From assembly GCF_034424315.1 (NCBI RefSeq), contig NZ_CP139972.1, positions 7,448,501 through 7,512,500 on the forward strand: DNA of 64,000 nucleotides, given 5' to 3'. The notes below the pieces were generated by a model, which saw nothing but the letters and a program-made list of their open reading frames with translations, made no database searches and was not told where the DNA came from. This stretch comes from Chitinophaga sancti (GTDB lineage: Bacteria; Bacteroidota; Bacteroidia; Chitinophagales; Chitinophagaceae). This document shows, piece after piece, positions 1 to 8,492 of this stretch; the first letter of the stretch is position 1, and each line of letters begins with the position of its first letter. The position numbers and the translations under genes are program-made.

Positions 1-1
1 A

Positions 2-937
2 CATGTAAAGGATTTTAAAACGCGTTATGATCTGGCGCAGATGGTGATGGAAGACATTAAAACCTTCCAGGAGAAGAATAAGGTAGAACGTGTGGTAATG
101 GTATGGTGTGGTTCTACAGAAATTTATCATCAGGCAGCAGATGTACATAATTCATTGGCAGCATTTGAGCAGGGATTGAGAGATAATGATGCGAGGATTG
201 CCCCAAGTATGATTTATGCGTATGCGGCACTGAAGTTGGGCGTACCTTTTGCGAACGGTGCACCTAACCTGACCTGCGATATTCCGGCATTGGTTGAGCT
301 GGCTCACCAGACAAAAACACCGATTGCAGGTAAAGACTTCAAGACTGGTCAGACCCTGATGAAGACAATTCTTGCACCGGGTCTGCAGGCAAGGGCCCTG
401 GGCATGGAGGGCTGGTTTAGCACAAATATCCTCGGAAACCGCGATGGATGGGTGTTAGATGATCCTGATAACTTCAAAACCAAGGAAGTTTCCAAGCTTG
501 GCGTTTTGGAAGATATTTTAAGTCCGGAAGAATATCCTGATCTTTACGGTGACCTTTACCACAAAATCCGTATTAACTATTATCCGCCGCGCAAGGATAA
601 TAAGGAAAGCTGGGATAACATTGACATCTTCGGCTGGTTAGGGTATAAAATGCAGATTAAAGTAAACTTCCTGTGCCGTGATTCAATTCTGGCCGCACCG
701 ATTGTACTGGACCTCGCATTATTTATTGACTTTGCTAAGCGTGCAGGCATGAGCGGCATTCAGGAATGGCTTTCATTCTACCTGAAATCGCCTCAAACTG
801 CTCCTGGCTTACGTCCTGAACATGATATTTTCAAACAGCTTATCAAGCTGCAAAATACCTTGCGCTACCTGATGGGTGAGGATCTGATCACGCATCTGGG
901 ATTGGACTATTACGAAGGAATTTTTGATACTGAATGA
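2..937 (+). CDS. ino1: myo-inositol-1-phosphate synthase, 5'-truncated by window edge
   Basis: Converts glucose-6-phosphate to inositol-3-phosphate with NAD in the cytoplasm, the entry step to inositol lipids. The reading frame is open from base 2, so the N-terminal NAD-binding part lies outside the window; about 311 residues remain. Visible family motifs are NGAPNLTCDIP, the active-site GKDFKTGQT stretch, the STNILGNRDG loop and SKLGVLEDIL. The stop overlaps the start of the PgpA-like gene by 4 bases (ATGA), so the two are translationally coupled. The neighbours (phosphatase, CDP-alcohol transferase, Aur1-like synthase) match the inositol-lipid cluster described in Bacteroides thetaiotaomicron, which supports lipid synthesis rather than a compatible-solute role. 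Family assignment is firm; use of the product in lipids is inferred from context. Confidence 0.95.
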   Translation, partial: HVKDFKTRYDLAQMVMEDIKTFQEKNKVERVVMVWCGSTEIYHQAADVHNSLAAFEQGLRDNDARIAPSMIYAYAALKLGVPFANGAPNLTCDIPALVELAHQTKTPIAGKDFKTGQTLMKTILAPGLQARALGMEGWFSTNILGNRDGWVLDDPDNFKTKEVSKLGVLEDILSPEEYPDLYGDLYHKIRINYYPPRKDNKESWDNIDIFGWLGYKMQIKVNFLCRDSILAAPIVLDLALFIDFAKRAGMSGIQEWLSFYLKSPQTAPGLRPEHDIFKQLIKLQNTLRYLMGEDLITHLGLDYYEGIFDTE

Positions 938-1386
938 TAAGAATACACAAATTGATCGCTACCAGCCTGGGCATTGGCTATATAGGCAAGGGCGGAGGAA
1001 CGGTTGCAGCCGCAGTCGCCGCACTGGTTTGGTACCTTGTACTGGCTGGTAGCAATCCTGCCAACTTTTGGCCATTACTTTTAACAGTGGCAATCACATT
1101 ATTAGGCATCTGGTCTGGCACGGAAGTAGAACCCTACTGGGGCAAAGACGACAAGAAAGTCGTGATCGACGAGGTTGCAGGGATGATGATAAGCGTGCTG
1201 TTCGTACCTGTCACCCCGGCATACATATTGGCTGGTTTGGTTTTATTTCGTTTTTTTGATATAGTAAAACCTTTGTATATCAGGCGCACAGAGGCTCTTC
1301 CGGGCGGTGTAGGCGTAATGATGGACGATATTGTTGCGGGGATCTATTCCAATATATTGTTGCAACTGGTAATACATTTGATATAG
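934..1386 (+). CDS. PgpA-family phosphatase, probably phosphatidylinositol-phosphate phosphatase
   Basis: A 150-residue membrane protein of the phosphatidylglycerophosphatase A family. It has the N-terminal GYIGKGGGTVAA segment, the family WGKDDKKVVIDEVAG stretch with the metal-binding DE pair, and about four hydrophobic segments. PgpA enzymes remove the phosphate from phosphatidylglycerol phosphate. Here the gene overlaps inositol phosphate synthase by 4 bases and shares an operon with a CDP-alcohol transferase and an Aur1-like synthase. By analogy with the B. thetaiotaomicron inositol-lipid cluster it more likely dephosphorylates phosphatidylinositol phosphate to phosphatidylinositol. A housekeeping PgpA role cannot be excluded from sequence alone. 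Confidence 0.85.
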   Translation: MIRIHKLIATSLGIGYIGKGGGTVAAAVAALVWYLVLAGSNPANFWPLLLTVAITLLGIWSGTEVEPYWGKDDKKVVIDEVAGMMISVLFVPVTPAYILAGLVLFRFFDIVKPLYIRRTEALPGGVGVMMDDIVAGIYSNILLQLVIHLI

Positions 1387-1423
1387 AGTTATTGGGTACG
1401 CGTTTTGCAGAATTGTAGACCAT

Positions 1424-1792
1424 ATGCGTTTTATTAAAGCACAAGCTTCGGCACTGGTGGCGACCGGAGTTCAATTTATAGTATCCTTTTTACTATTACA
1501 TACATGGGAGGGATATGGTGTAGCTGCCAATGTGACAGGAGTGATCTGTGGAGGTATTACCAACTTTATAATAAACAGAAGGTGGGTATACCAAAAAGGG
1601 AACGACACATGGAACTGGCAAGCTATGAAATATATCATTGTCTGGTTCGGAAACCTGATAGTCAATACTACCTGCTTTTGGGTATTGGCAAATTATACCG
1701 CTATTGATCAGCGTGTGGCTATGGTCATGGCATCGGTTATCACCGCCGTCGGGTATAACTACGGAATGCAAAAGCGGTTTGTTTTTAAATGA
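1424..1792 (+). CDS. GtrA-family small membrane protein
   Basis: A 122-residue protein with four predicted transmembrane helices and the GtrA signature region (ICGGITNFIINRRWVY in the middle, YNYGMQKRFVFK at the C-terminus). GtrA-like proteins are often proposed to move lipid-linked sugars or phospholipid head groups across the inner membrane. It lies 37 bases after the phosphatase gene and 9 bases before the DUF5686 gene, in an operon for inositol lipids. A role in flipping or presenting an inositol-lipid intermediate is possible but is inference. Family assignment is good; the substrate is unknown. Confidence 0.8.
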   Translation: MRFIKAQASALVATGVQFIVSFLLLHTWEGYGVAANVTGVICGGITNFIINRRWVYQKGNDTWNWQAMKYIIVWFGNLIVNTTCFWVLANYTAIDQRVAMVMASVITAVGYNYGMQKRFVFK

Positions 1793-1801
1793 TTTTGGTT
1801 A

Positions 1802-4357
1802 ATGAATGGATTTAAACATATAGTATCCGGAATTTTTTTACTGCTCGTCTCTGGCTTTAGTTCGGTAATCGCACAAACGACCACCACCGTTAAAGGTACT
1901 GTTACTGATAGCCGTACCGGGGCCCCCTTACCTTTTGTTAACGTTTTTATTCCGGGCACTAGTATCGGTACTGGTACTGACGCTGATGGTAAATATCAGC
2001 TGGAGGTTTCTATCACAAGAGATAGTATTCGTTTTGCTTACATGGGGTATAAGAACATCACCAAAAAGATCAATCGTGGGGTAGTTCAGACCATCAACAT
2101 TCAATTGGAAAGTACAGCAAAAACGCTGAATGAAATTGTCATTAAAAAGAAAAAGGAGCGTTATCGCAATAAGGATAACCCAGCTGTGGAGCTGATTCGC
2201 CTCGTAATCGACAACAGGGAGAAAAACCGGATGACGCATTTTGACTATGCACAATACAACCAGTACGAAAAACTGGAGTTTGCACTGAGTAACCTCTCTG
2301 AAAAGATTAGCAACGGTCGCCTGACCCGTAAGTATAAATTCATATTTGAGAACCAGGATACCACCAAGTTCGCCGGCAAATCTATTTTGCCAATCTACCT
2401 GGAGGAAAAACTGGCCGATGTATATTATCGCCGCGATCCGGAAAAGAAAAAGACAATTGTGACTGGCGAAAAGAAAGTAAGCTTCGAAAACTTCATAGAT
2501 AACAGGGGCCTTAGCCAATACCTGAACCATATCTACCAGGATGTGGATATCTATGATAACCAGATGATGCTGTTCACGAATCAGTTCCTGAGCCCGATAG
2601 CTAACTCTGCGCCTACTTTTTATAAGTACTATATCGCTGATACCATCGTAGCACCGGATAGCAGCAAGTTGATCAAACTTGAATTCTATCCCCGCAACAA
2701 GACCGATCTGCTGTTGGAAGGAGAACTGTTCATTACCCTGGATGGTAACTATGCTGTGCAGAAAGCGGATATGACGGCGAACAAAGAGATCAACCTGAAC
2801 TGGGTAAGAGATTTTCACCTGTACTTTGATTTCGAAAAGACTGCTGACGGCCGCTATTTTACCAGCAAACAAACGCTGATGGCGGACTTCGGGATCTTCA
2901 AAGGCAGTAGTGGTATCTATGGTGAGCGTACTGTTTCTATCAAGGATATGGCGATCAACCAGCAAAAACCGGCAGAATTCTATAATGGCGCCGACATTGT
3001 GGAAGATGAAAAAAAGGTGCAGCATGGAGATGATTACTTTGTGCAGTACAGGCATGATACGCTGTCAGCTGCTGAATCAAAAGTTTATTCCAATATCGAC
3101 AGCCTGCAGCACATGAAATCCTTCAAGCGTACAGCTGACATACTCACGCTGTTGCTGGCGGGGTACAAGCAGGCAGGTCCTTATTTCGAAATAGGTCCGG
3201 TCAATACATTCTATAGCTTCAACCCGGTAGAAGGCTTCCGCCCACGTCTTGGTGGCAGAACCACTCCAAAACTGAGCAACAGTCTGTATTTCGAAGGCTA
3301 TGGCGCTTATGGTTTAAAGGATGAGAAATGGAAGTATTACTTTGGTGGTGCTTACGCCTTTAACCACAAGTCCATTTACGACTGGCCGGTAGTAGCCCTG
3401 AAAGCAAACTACCAGCACGAAACCAAGATTCCTGGTCAGGAGCTGCAGTTCATTCAGGAAGATAACTTCCTGCTGTCATTCAAACGTGGTAATAACGATA
3501 AGTGGCTGTATAACAAGATCTTTAACCTGACCTTTATCCAGGAGTTTGAAAACCACTTCAGTTACCAGGTTGGTTTTAAACACTGGATCCAGACACCAGC
3601 TGGTAGCCTGGCATATTATAAAGGATCAGAACCGAATACGCCTGTTACTGAACTGACTACGGCAGAGTTTAGCACAGAACTGCGCTGGGCACCCAATGAA
3701 AAGTTCTACCAGGGCAAGAGCTTCCGTATTCCACTGCCGAACAAGTATCCGATCTTCACCCTGAGAGGTATTGCAGGGGTGAAAGGAATTGCGAACAGCC
3801 AATATAATTACCAGAACCTCAGTCTGAACATTTACAAGATGTGTTACCTGGGTGTGCTGGGATATAGTGAAGTAGTAGTGGAAGGCAGCAATATTTTTGG
3901 CAGTCACCTGCCTTATCCGTTATTGTCTATCCATCGGGCAAACCAGACCTATGCGTACCAGCTGGAAAGTTATAACCTCATGAACTTCCTGGAGTTTGTG
4001 AGTGATCACTATATAGGTTTAAATATTGACCATCACTTTAATGGTTTTATCTTTAATAAAGTTCCGCTGTTGAGAAAACTGAAATGGCGCGAAGTGCTTG
4101 CAGGTAAAATTATTTATGGGGGCTTACGTCAGGAGAATAATCCTGACAACAATCCTAACCTGATTCAGTTTTCAAAATATGCTGACGGTTCATCATTTAC
4201 ATACACACTGGGCAGAGAGCCTTATATAGAGGGTAGTGTGGGCATTTCTAACATTTTTAGACTGGTGCGTGTAGATCTCGTAAGAAGGTTTACTTACCTA
4301 AACAATCCTGGAGTATCCAACTGGGGTATCAGAACACGCGTACGGTTCGATTTTTAA
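1802..4357 (+). CDS. DUF5686-type outer-membrane beta-barrel with carboxypeptidase-like N-terminal domain
   Basis: An 851-residue secreted protein. Residues 1-24 form a signal peptide ending SSVIAQ. Residues about 27-110 form a carboxypeptidase-like regulatory domain (VKGTVTDSRTGAPLPFVNVF, then GTDADGKYQLEV). The rest is the DUF5686 region, rich in aromatic-alternating beta strands, ending in RTRVRFDF, a terminal Phe typical of outer-membrane barrels. DUF5686 proteins are common in Bacteroidota and have no established function. The gene sits inside the inositol-lipid operon, 9 bases after gtrA and at most 23 bases before the CDP-alcohol transferase, so it may export or place the lipid in the outer membrane; this is inference. 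Family confidence is high, function is unknown. Confidence 0.8.
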   Translation: MNGFKHIVSGIFLLLVSGFSSVIAQTTTTVKGTVTDSRTGAPLPFVNVFIPGTSIGTGTDADGKYQLEVSITRDSIRFAYMGYKNITKKINRGVVQTINIQLESTAKTLNEIVIKKKKERYRNKDNPAVELIRLVIDNREKNRMTHFDYAQYNQYEKLEFALSNLSEKISNGRLTRKYKFIFENQDTTKFAGKSILPIYLEEKLADVYYRRDPEKKKTIVTGEKKVSFENFIDNRGLSQYLNHIYQDVDIYDNQMMLFTNQFLSPIANSAPTFYKYYIADTIVAPDSSKLIKLEFYPRNKTDLLLEGELFITLDGNYAVQKADMTANKEINLNWVRDFHLYFDFEKTADGRYFTSKQTLMADFGIFKGSSGIYGERTVSIKDMAINQQKPAEFYNGADIVEDEKKVQHGDDYFVQYRHDTLSAAESKVYSNIDSLQHMKSFKRTADILTLLLAGYKQAGPYFEIGPVNTFYSFNPVEGFRPRLGGRTTPKLSNSLYFEGYGAYGLKDEKWKYYFGGAYAFNHKSIYDWPVVALKANYQHETKIPGQELQFIQEDNFLLSFKRGNNDKWLYNKIFNLTFIQEFENHFSYQVGFKHWIQTPAGSLAYYKGSEPNTPVTELTTAEFSTELRWAPNEKFYQGKSFRIPLPNKYPIFTLRGIAGVKGIANSQYNYQNLSLNIYKMCYLGVLGYSEVVVEGSNIFGSHLPYPLLSIHRANQTYAYQLESYNLMNFLEFVSDHYIGLNIDHHFNGFIFNKVPLLRKLKWREVLAGKIIYGGLRQENNPDNNPNLIQFSKYADGSSFTYTLGREPYIEGSVGISNIFRLVRVDLVRRFTYLNNPGVSNWGIRTRVRFDF

Positions 4358-4380
4358 CAGTGAGGTTAAAAAGTCTGAGT

Positions 4381-5643
4381 ATGAAAAAGTCATTGAGAGA
4401 CAAGTTGCAACAACTGATTTATCTGATTATCAATCCAGTAGTAAAAGGATTGATTAAAATAGGCTTTACGCCTAATATAGTAACCCTGGTAGGGTTTCTG
4501 CTGAACATAGGGGTGGTAATCATCTTTGTGACCGGCGTGCAGAAAGGAAACAGGGGAGACCTGTCATATGTAGGATGGGCCGGTGCCCTGACACTCTTTG
4601 CAGGGCTGTTTGACATGCTGGACGGACAGGTAGCCAGACTGGGTAACCTGGGTTCCAGGTTTGGTGCATTCTTCGATTCCGTACTGGACAGGTATAGTGA
4701 AATGGTGTTGTTCCTTGGTATTTGCTATTACCTGGTAGGGCATCATTATTTCCTGAGTTCTATGGCTGCATTCGTGGCTATGATCGGCTCTATGATGGTA
4801 AGCTATACCCGTGCAAGGGCCGAAGGCCTGGGCATAGAATGTAAAGGTGGGCTGATGCAGCGTCCGGAGCGTATTGTTGTGATCTCTGTATCTGCTATTG
4901 CCTGTGGCATCACTGCCCACTTTATCGGTGGCGATTACAAGCTGTTTGTGCCAGGTATTCCTTTCCATATTTTTGAAACCATTTCTATCTTTACATTCCC
5001 ACTGTTTATTATGGCGGTGATGACAAACATTACCGCAATTGGCAGAATGCGCGACGCGAAGATAGCACTGGACAAACAGGACCAGGTGACCAGGGTGATC
5101 AGAGGTGCCGCTACTACGGTAAAGGTATTAATGATAGCAGCAATCGTAATCTTGCCGACCATGGCCTTCACTTCTGGTGAACCAAACTTCCCGGTGCCAA
5201 ATGTACCAAGGCAGTTATTCTATATTCAGCGTACATCTAATAGTAATACCATTGTATACGATCTGAATATTGTGGATGGTAAGCTGGATGTAGATGATCC
5301 GGTAAATGTTTACTGGATCCGCTATGCGGATGGGGGTGAAAAGAAAGCACTGAACTATATCCAGCGTAAATTTGCATACGGAATTAAAGTAAAGGACCTG
5401 GGACAGGGGAAATATGAATTACATTCCGTAGCTTATGCGAAAAAGGACCTTTACCTGATGAAACCTTCCGGACAATCAGATTACCATGTGTATGCAAAAA
5501 TCGGTAATTCAATGGCTGTACTGGATCGCATTTACATAGAGATCGATGGTGGCACATTCTGGCATCCGAATGTGCAGTACATTGAACTGAAAGGTAAAGA
5601 CATGGCCACCGGTAAGGAAGTAAGAGAGCAAATCAAACCTTAA
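4381..5643 (+). CDS. CDP-alcohol phosphatidyltransferase (phosphatidylinositol phosphate synthase-like) fused to a DUF4833-like domain
   Basis: The membrane half (about residues 1-250) has the complete CDP-alcohol phosphatidyltransferase signature D-x2-DG-x2-AR-x8-G-x3-D-x3-D, seen as FDMLDGQVAR followed by FGAFFDSVLD, and about six transmembrane helices. With inositol phosphate synthase and a PgpA-like phosphatase in the operon, the likely reaction joins CDP-diacylglycerol and inositol phosphate. After a last helix the protein continues for about 160 residues (FPVPNVPRQLFYIQRTSNSN to the end). This tail resembles the DUF4833 family, usually met as a separate exported protein, and should lie on the outer face of the inner membrane. 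An in-frame GTG at 4360 is an alternative start; ATG 4381 is preferred because it gives a normal MKKSLRDK N-terminus. Confidence 0.85.
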   Translation: MKKSLRDKLQQLIYLIINPVVKGLIKIGFTPNIVTLVGFLLNIGVVIIFVTGVQKGNRGDLSYVGWAGALTLFAGLFDMLDGQVARLGNLGSRFGAFFDSVLDRYSEMVLFLGICYYLVGHHYFLSSMAAFVAMIGSMMVSYTRARAEGLGIECKGGLMQRPERIVVISVSAIACGITAHFIGGDYKLFVPGIPFHIFETISIFTFPLFIMAVMTNITAIGRMRDAKIALDKQDQVTRVIRGAATTVKVLMIAAIVILPTMAFTSGEPNFPVPNVPRQLFYIQRTSNSNTIVYDLNIVDGKLDVDDPVNVYWIRYADGGEKKALNYIQRKFAYGIKVKDLGQGKYELHSVAYAKKDLYLMKPSGQSDYHVYAKIGNSMAVLDRIYIEIDGGTFWHPNVQYIELKGKDMATGKEVREQIKP

Positions 5644-5681
5644 GCAGTAGAAAACACCACACATATAATAGATTTAGATTG

Positions 5682-6314
5682 ATGAAAAAGCAATATGTTT
5701 CCAATGCAACGGAGTCGGTACCCATGTTTAAGAATGGGCTTCTGGAGGCATTATCCAAGGTACATTTCAGTGTACCACTCATCCTGTATATTCCGGTGAT
5801 CAGTTATGTATGTTACTATGGATTGACTCATACAGATGCAGGTGTGATGGTGTTCCTGTTGTCAGCTTTGGGAGGTCTGTTTTTCTGGACTTTGACAGAG
5901 TATGTATTACACAGATTTGTATTTCACTTTGTGCCTAAATCCAAATGGGGCCTGAGGCTACATTTTATATTCCATGGTGTGCATCATGATTATCCAAACG
6001 ATGCCCTGAGACTGGTATTGCCACCTTCCGTGAGCGTGCCACTGGCATTGGGCTTTTTCTTCCTGTTTAGAGCCATCATACCTGTAAATTACCTGTTTGG
6101 TTTCTTTGCCGGTTTCATGACGGGGTATCTGTTTTATGATATTTCCCACTATGCATTACATCATCTGAATTTTAAGAACGCCTTCTGGAAAAAGCTGAAG
6201 AAACACCATATGAAACACCATTACCAAAATGCTGATAAAGGCTATGGCGTGAGCTCTGCTATATGGGATCGGGTGTTCGGATCAAATTTTCCTCAAAAGG
6301 AAGAACATCAATAA
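5682..6314 (+). CDS. FA2H/Scs7-type fatty acid (sphingolipid) 2-hydroxylase
   Basis: A 210-residue member of the fatty acid hydroxylase superfamily (di-iron, membrane bound). The histidine motifs appear in the FA2H order: EYVLHRFVFH, FHGVHHDYPNDALRLVLPP, YDISHYALHH, and KKHHMKHHYQ followed by GYGVSSAIWDRVFG. The HGxHHxxPxDxxRLVxPP block is characteristic of eukaryotic FA2H/Scs7, which hydroxylate carbon 2 of the sphingolipid acyl chain; C-4 sterol oxidases and carotene hydroxylases have other spacing. About four transmembrane segments flank the motifs, and there is no cytochrome b5 domain. The gene starts 38 bases after the CDP-alcohol transferase and ends 5 bases before the Aur1-like gene, so its substrate is probably ceramide or inositol phosphorylceramide. 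ATG 5682 is preferred to the TTG three bases upstream. Confidence 0.87.
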   Translation: MKKQYVSNATESVPMFKNGLLEALSKVHFSVPLILYIPVISYVCYYGLTHTDAGVMVFLLSALGGLFFWTLTEYVLHRFVFHFVPKSKWGLRLHFIFHGVHHDYPNDALRLVLPPSVSVPLALGFFFLFRAIIPVNYLFGFFAGFMTGYLFYDISHYALHHLNFKNAFWKKLKKHHMKHHYQNADKGYGVSSAIWDRVFGSNFPQKEEHQ

Positions 6315-6319
6315 GGGAA

Positions 6320-7261
6320 GTGGAGACAATCAATAAGACTAAGACTCTTTTTAGACGAAAAGATATCATATTTACTACACTTGCAAGTATAGCCTACCTG
6401 TTACTTTCTGCCCTCCTGGTTGGCTTCAAAACCGACCAGGTGTGGCTGATTGCCATATTTAACGGTTGTTATTATGGCTCCTGGATCAGTCGTAGGTTCA
6501 TTATAGGATTTTCCATTTTTTTAGTTTACTGGATTATATTCGACTATATGAAGGCCGCACCGAACTACCTGTTCTTTAAGGTGCATATAGCGGATATCTA
6601 TGGGTTTGAGAAGCACTTGTTTGGTATTCATGAAGGCAGTAAAATACTAACACCTAATGAATACTGGCTCACACATTCGCAGTCGTGGATAGATGTGATG
6701 ACGGGGATCTTTTACCTGTGCTGGGTGCCGGTGCCACTCATGTTTGCCGTGTATTTATTTGTTACAGACAGACTGGCCCTCCTGCACTTTGCAGCTACTT
6801 TCTTCTTTGTGAATCTACTCGGTTTCGTGATCTACTATGTATTCCCGGCTGCGCCACCATGGTATGTACAGATACATGGATTTGAATTTATACCAAATAC
6901 ACCGGGCAATACCGCAGGCTTAGCACGCTTTGATGCATTCTTTCACGCGAATATTTTCCATTCTATTTATAGTAAAGGCTCCAATGTATTTGCAGCCATG
7001 CCTTCATTGCATTCTGCTTACCCACTCATCGTGCTGTACTATTCCAGGCATCATGTGAACCGTTTTTTCCAGATCTTATTTACGACTGTGATGGTTGGTA
7101 TCTGGTTCGCGGCAGTTTACCTGAGTCACCACTATGTTGTCGATGTAATAGCGGGTATTACCACGGCGACTGTTGGTATCTTCATTTACAGAAAGTTCCT
7201 GATGAAGGCAGGGTTTTATGACAGGGGTATACAGTGGTTATACAGTTTCGTACGCGGGTAA
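6320..7261 (+). CDS. PAP2/AUR1-like inositol phosphorylceramide synthase
   Basis: A PAP2-superfamily membrane enzyme of about 313 residues with six or more helices. The catalytic motifs are AMPSLHSAYPLIVLYYS (C2, catalytic His) and LSHHYVVDVIAG (C3, His and Asp). They closely follow fungal Aur1 (PSLHSG and HHYFVDLMAG), which transfers phosphoinositol from phosphatidylinositol to ceramide. An upstream YYVFPAAPPWY segment is also typical of the group. As the last gene of the operon it completes the path from glucose-6-phosphate to an inositol sphingolipid. The start is uncertain: GTG 6320 lies 5 bases after the hydroxylase stop and just behind an AAGGGAAG stretch; ATG 6263 would overlap the hydroxylase by 52 bases. 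A plain PAP2 phosphatase is the alternative. Confidence 0.83.
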   Translation: METINKTKTLFRRKDIIFTTLASIAYLLLSALLVGFKTDQVWLIAIFNGCYYGSWISRRFIIGFSIFLVYWIIFDYMKAAPNYLFFKVHIADIYGFEKHLFGIHEGSKILTPNEYWLTHSQSWIDVMTGIFYLCWVPVPLMFAVYLFVTDRLALLHFAATFFFVNLLGFVIYYVFPAAPPWYVQIHGFEFIPNTPGNTAGLARFDAFFHANIFHSIYSKGSNVFAAMPSLHSAYPLIVLYYSRHHVNRFFQILFTTVMVGIWFAAVYLSHHYVVDVIAGITTATVGIFIYRKFLMKAGFYDRGIQWLYSFVRG

Positions 7262-8434
7262 TTTGCGGAGCAGCTCATCTACTTCATTTCCATATTTACG
7301 ATCAAAATAATAGCGCTTGGCTGTAAGCAGCATGTCTCTTGCAGCTGCGAAATTCTTTTGTTTTGTGTACAGGATGCCCAGGTTTCTGTAGGCATATGCA
7401 TTGCCTTTATTGTATTGCAGTGATCTGTACATCAGTTCCTCTGCCTGTACAGGATGACCAAGGCGCATCAGCACATAGCCTTTATTGTTATATGCAAAAG
7501 CGCAGGATTCATCGTAGGCAATCGCCTGGTCGAAATAAGAAATTGCTTCTACAAAGAGCTGCATTTGAATGCAGGTAAAACCAAGACTGTTCAATAGTTC
7601 CGAAGACCCCGGATTGAGAGAAAGTGCATAGACATATAGTTGCATGGCACGATGATGATTCCCCATTTCACTGTAACAGTGCGCTATTTCGGCAATGACA
7701 CCGGTATGTGCACTATGTTTCTCCAACACCTTCTCATAGTAAGGAAGCGCCTGTACAAAGTTGCGCTCTGCCCTGTACGATACGCCTGTTAACCAGAGGG
7801 TATTAACATGTTCCGGGTCTATATGCAGGATGTGCTGACAAAGGATACGGCATTTCCTCCCTTCGTTATATTGCAGGCAGGATTGTGCCTCTCTGAAGTA
7901 TTTTTCAATAATGTTTTTCTTCTTCTTCGCGCTGTACAACCATAGCAAAAAAGGATAATACCTGGCCGCAAAAGGCAACTTAATACCGGGGCAGTGAAGT
8001 GGAATCTCCTGCTGAATATTTCTATCTGCCCTGAGAATGTCCATGTACGAGGCATATACAATACCCAGTGATTGCAGTTTATACTGACAGCGGTTTTCTA
8101 TCGTTAAAATTGAAAGAATGATATGCTGTGGGCCTAAATGATTGTCTCCCAGCTTCTTCTGGTAATACACGGCATTTTCCAGCATCCTTTCTGCTTCGGC
8201 AGTGAGGGGAAGCGTTTCCTTGTTCGGCTTTTCCCCACCTTTTTCCCAGGAGAGGGTCTTGAGCCAGAAGATCATTTTTTCGCGATCGGGGGGATCGATG
8301 GCGATATCACTGGTGCAGACTTCGAGAATGCCTAACAGGAGTAACTGACTATCAATATAATAGAGGTGCCGTTCCAGGGAAAACTTCCTGGCATAGGCAA
8401 ACACGGCTGATAATTCATAGGACGGCGCAAGCAT
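7238..8434 (-). CDS. Clp N-domain-like plus TPR repeat protein
   Basis: A 398-residue protein without a signal peptide. Residues about 1-140 resemble the double Clp repeat of ClpA/ClpC N-terminal domains: a YIDSQLLLLGILE segment, then LENAVYYQKKLGDNHLGP followed by QHIILSILTIENR. No AAA+ module follows. Residues about 185-385 instead hold five or six TPR units, for example SSELLNSLGFTCIQMQLFVE and AYAYRNLGILYTKQKNFAAA. Such a pairing suggests an adaptor or scaffold that binds peptides; no substrate is visible. The 3' end overlaps the convergent Aur1-like gene by 24 bases. A TAAATTTG sequence (minus strand, 8457-8464) 22 bases before the start is a possible -7 box. TPR assignment is strong, the Clp-like part is tentative. 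Confidence 0.75.
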   Translation of the reverse strand: MLAPSYELSAVFAYARKFSLERHLYYIDSQLLLLGILEVCTSDIAIDPPDREKMIFWLKTLSWEKGGEKPNKETLPLTAEAERMLENAVYYQKKLGDNHLGPQHIILSILTIENRCQYKLQSLGIVYASYMDILRADRNIQQEIPLHCPGIKLPFAARYYPFLLWLYSAKKKKNIIEKYFREAQSCLQYNEGRKCRILCQHILHIDPEHVNTLWLTGVSYRAERNFVQALPYYEKVLEKHSAHTGVIAEIAHCYSEMGNHHRAMQLYVYALSLNPGSSELLNSLGFTCIQMQLFVEAISYFDQAIAYDESCAFAYNNKGYVLMRLGHPVQAEELMYRSLQYNKGNAYAYRNLGILYTKQKNFAAARDMLLTAKRYYFDRKYGNEVDELLRKLPAYETV

Positions 8435-8492
8435 TCATTCAACTTTGAGTACATATCAAATTTAAAATAAATGAAGCATATTAAGAACCGCT

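Noticed and set aside
1928..3055. A 375-codon open frame on the minus strand
   Set aside because: It lies wholly inside the DUF5686 gene, has no family motifs and looks like a shadow of that gene.
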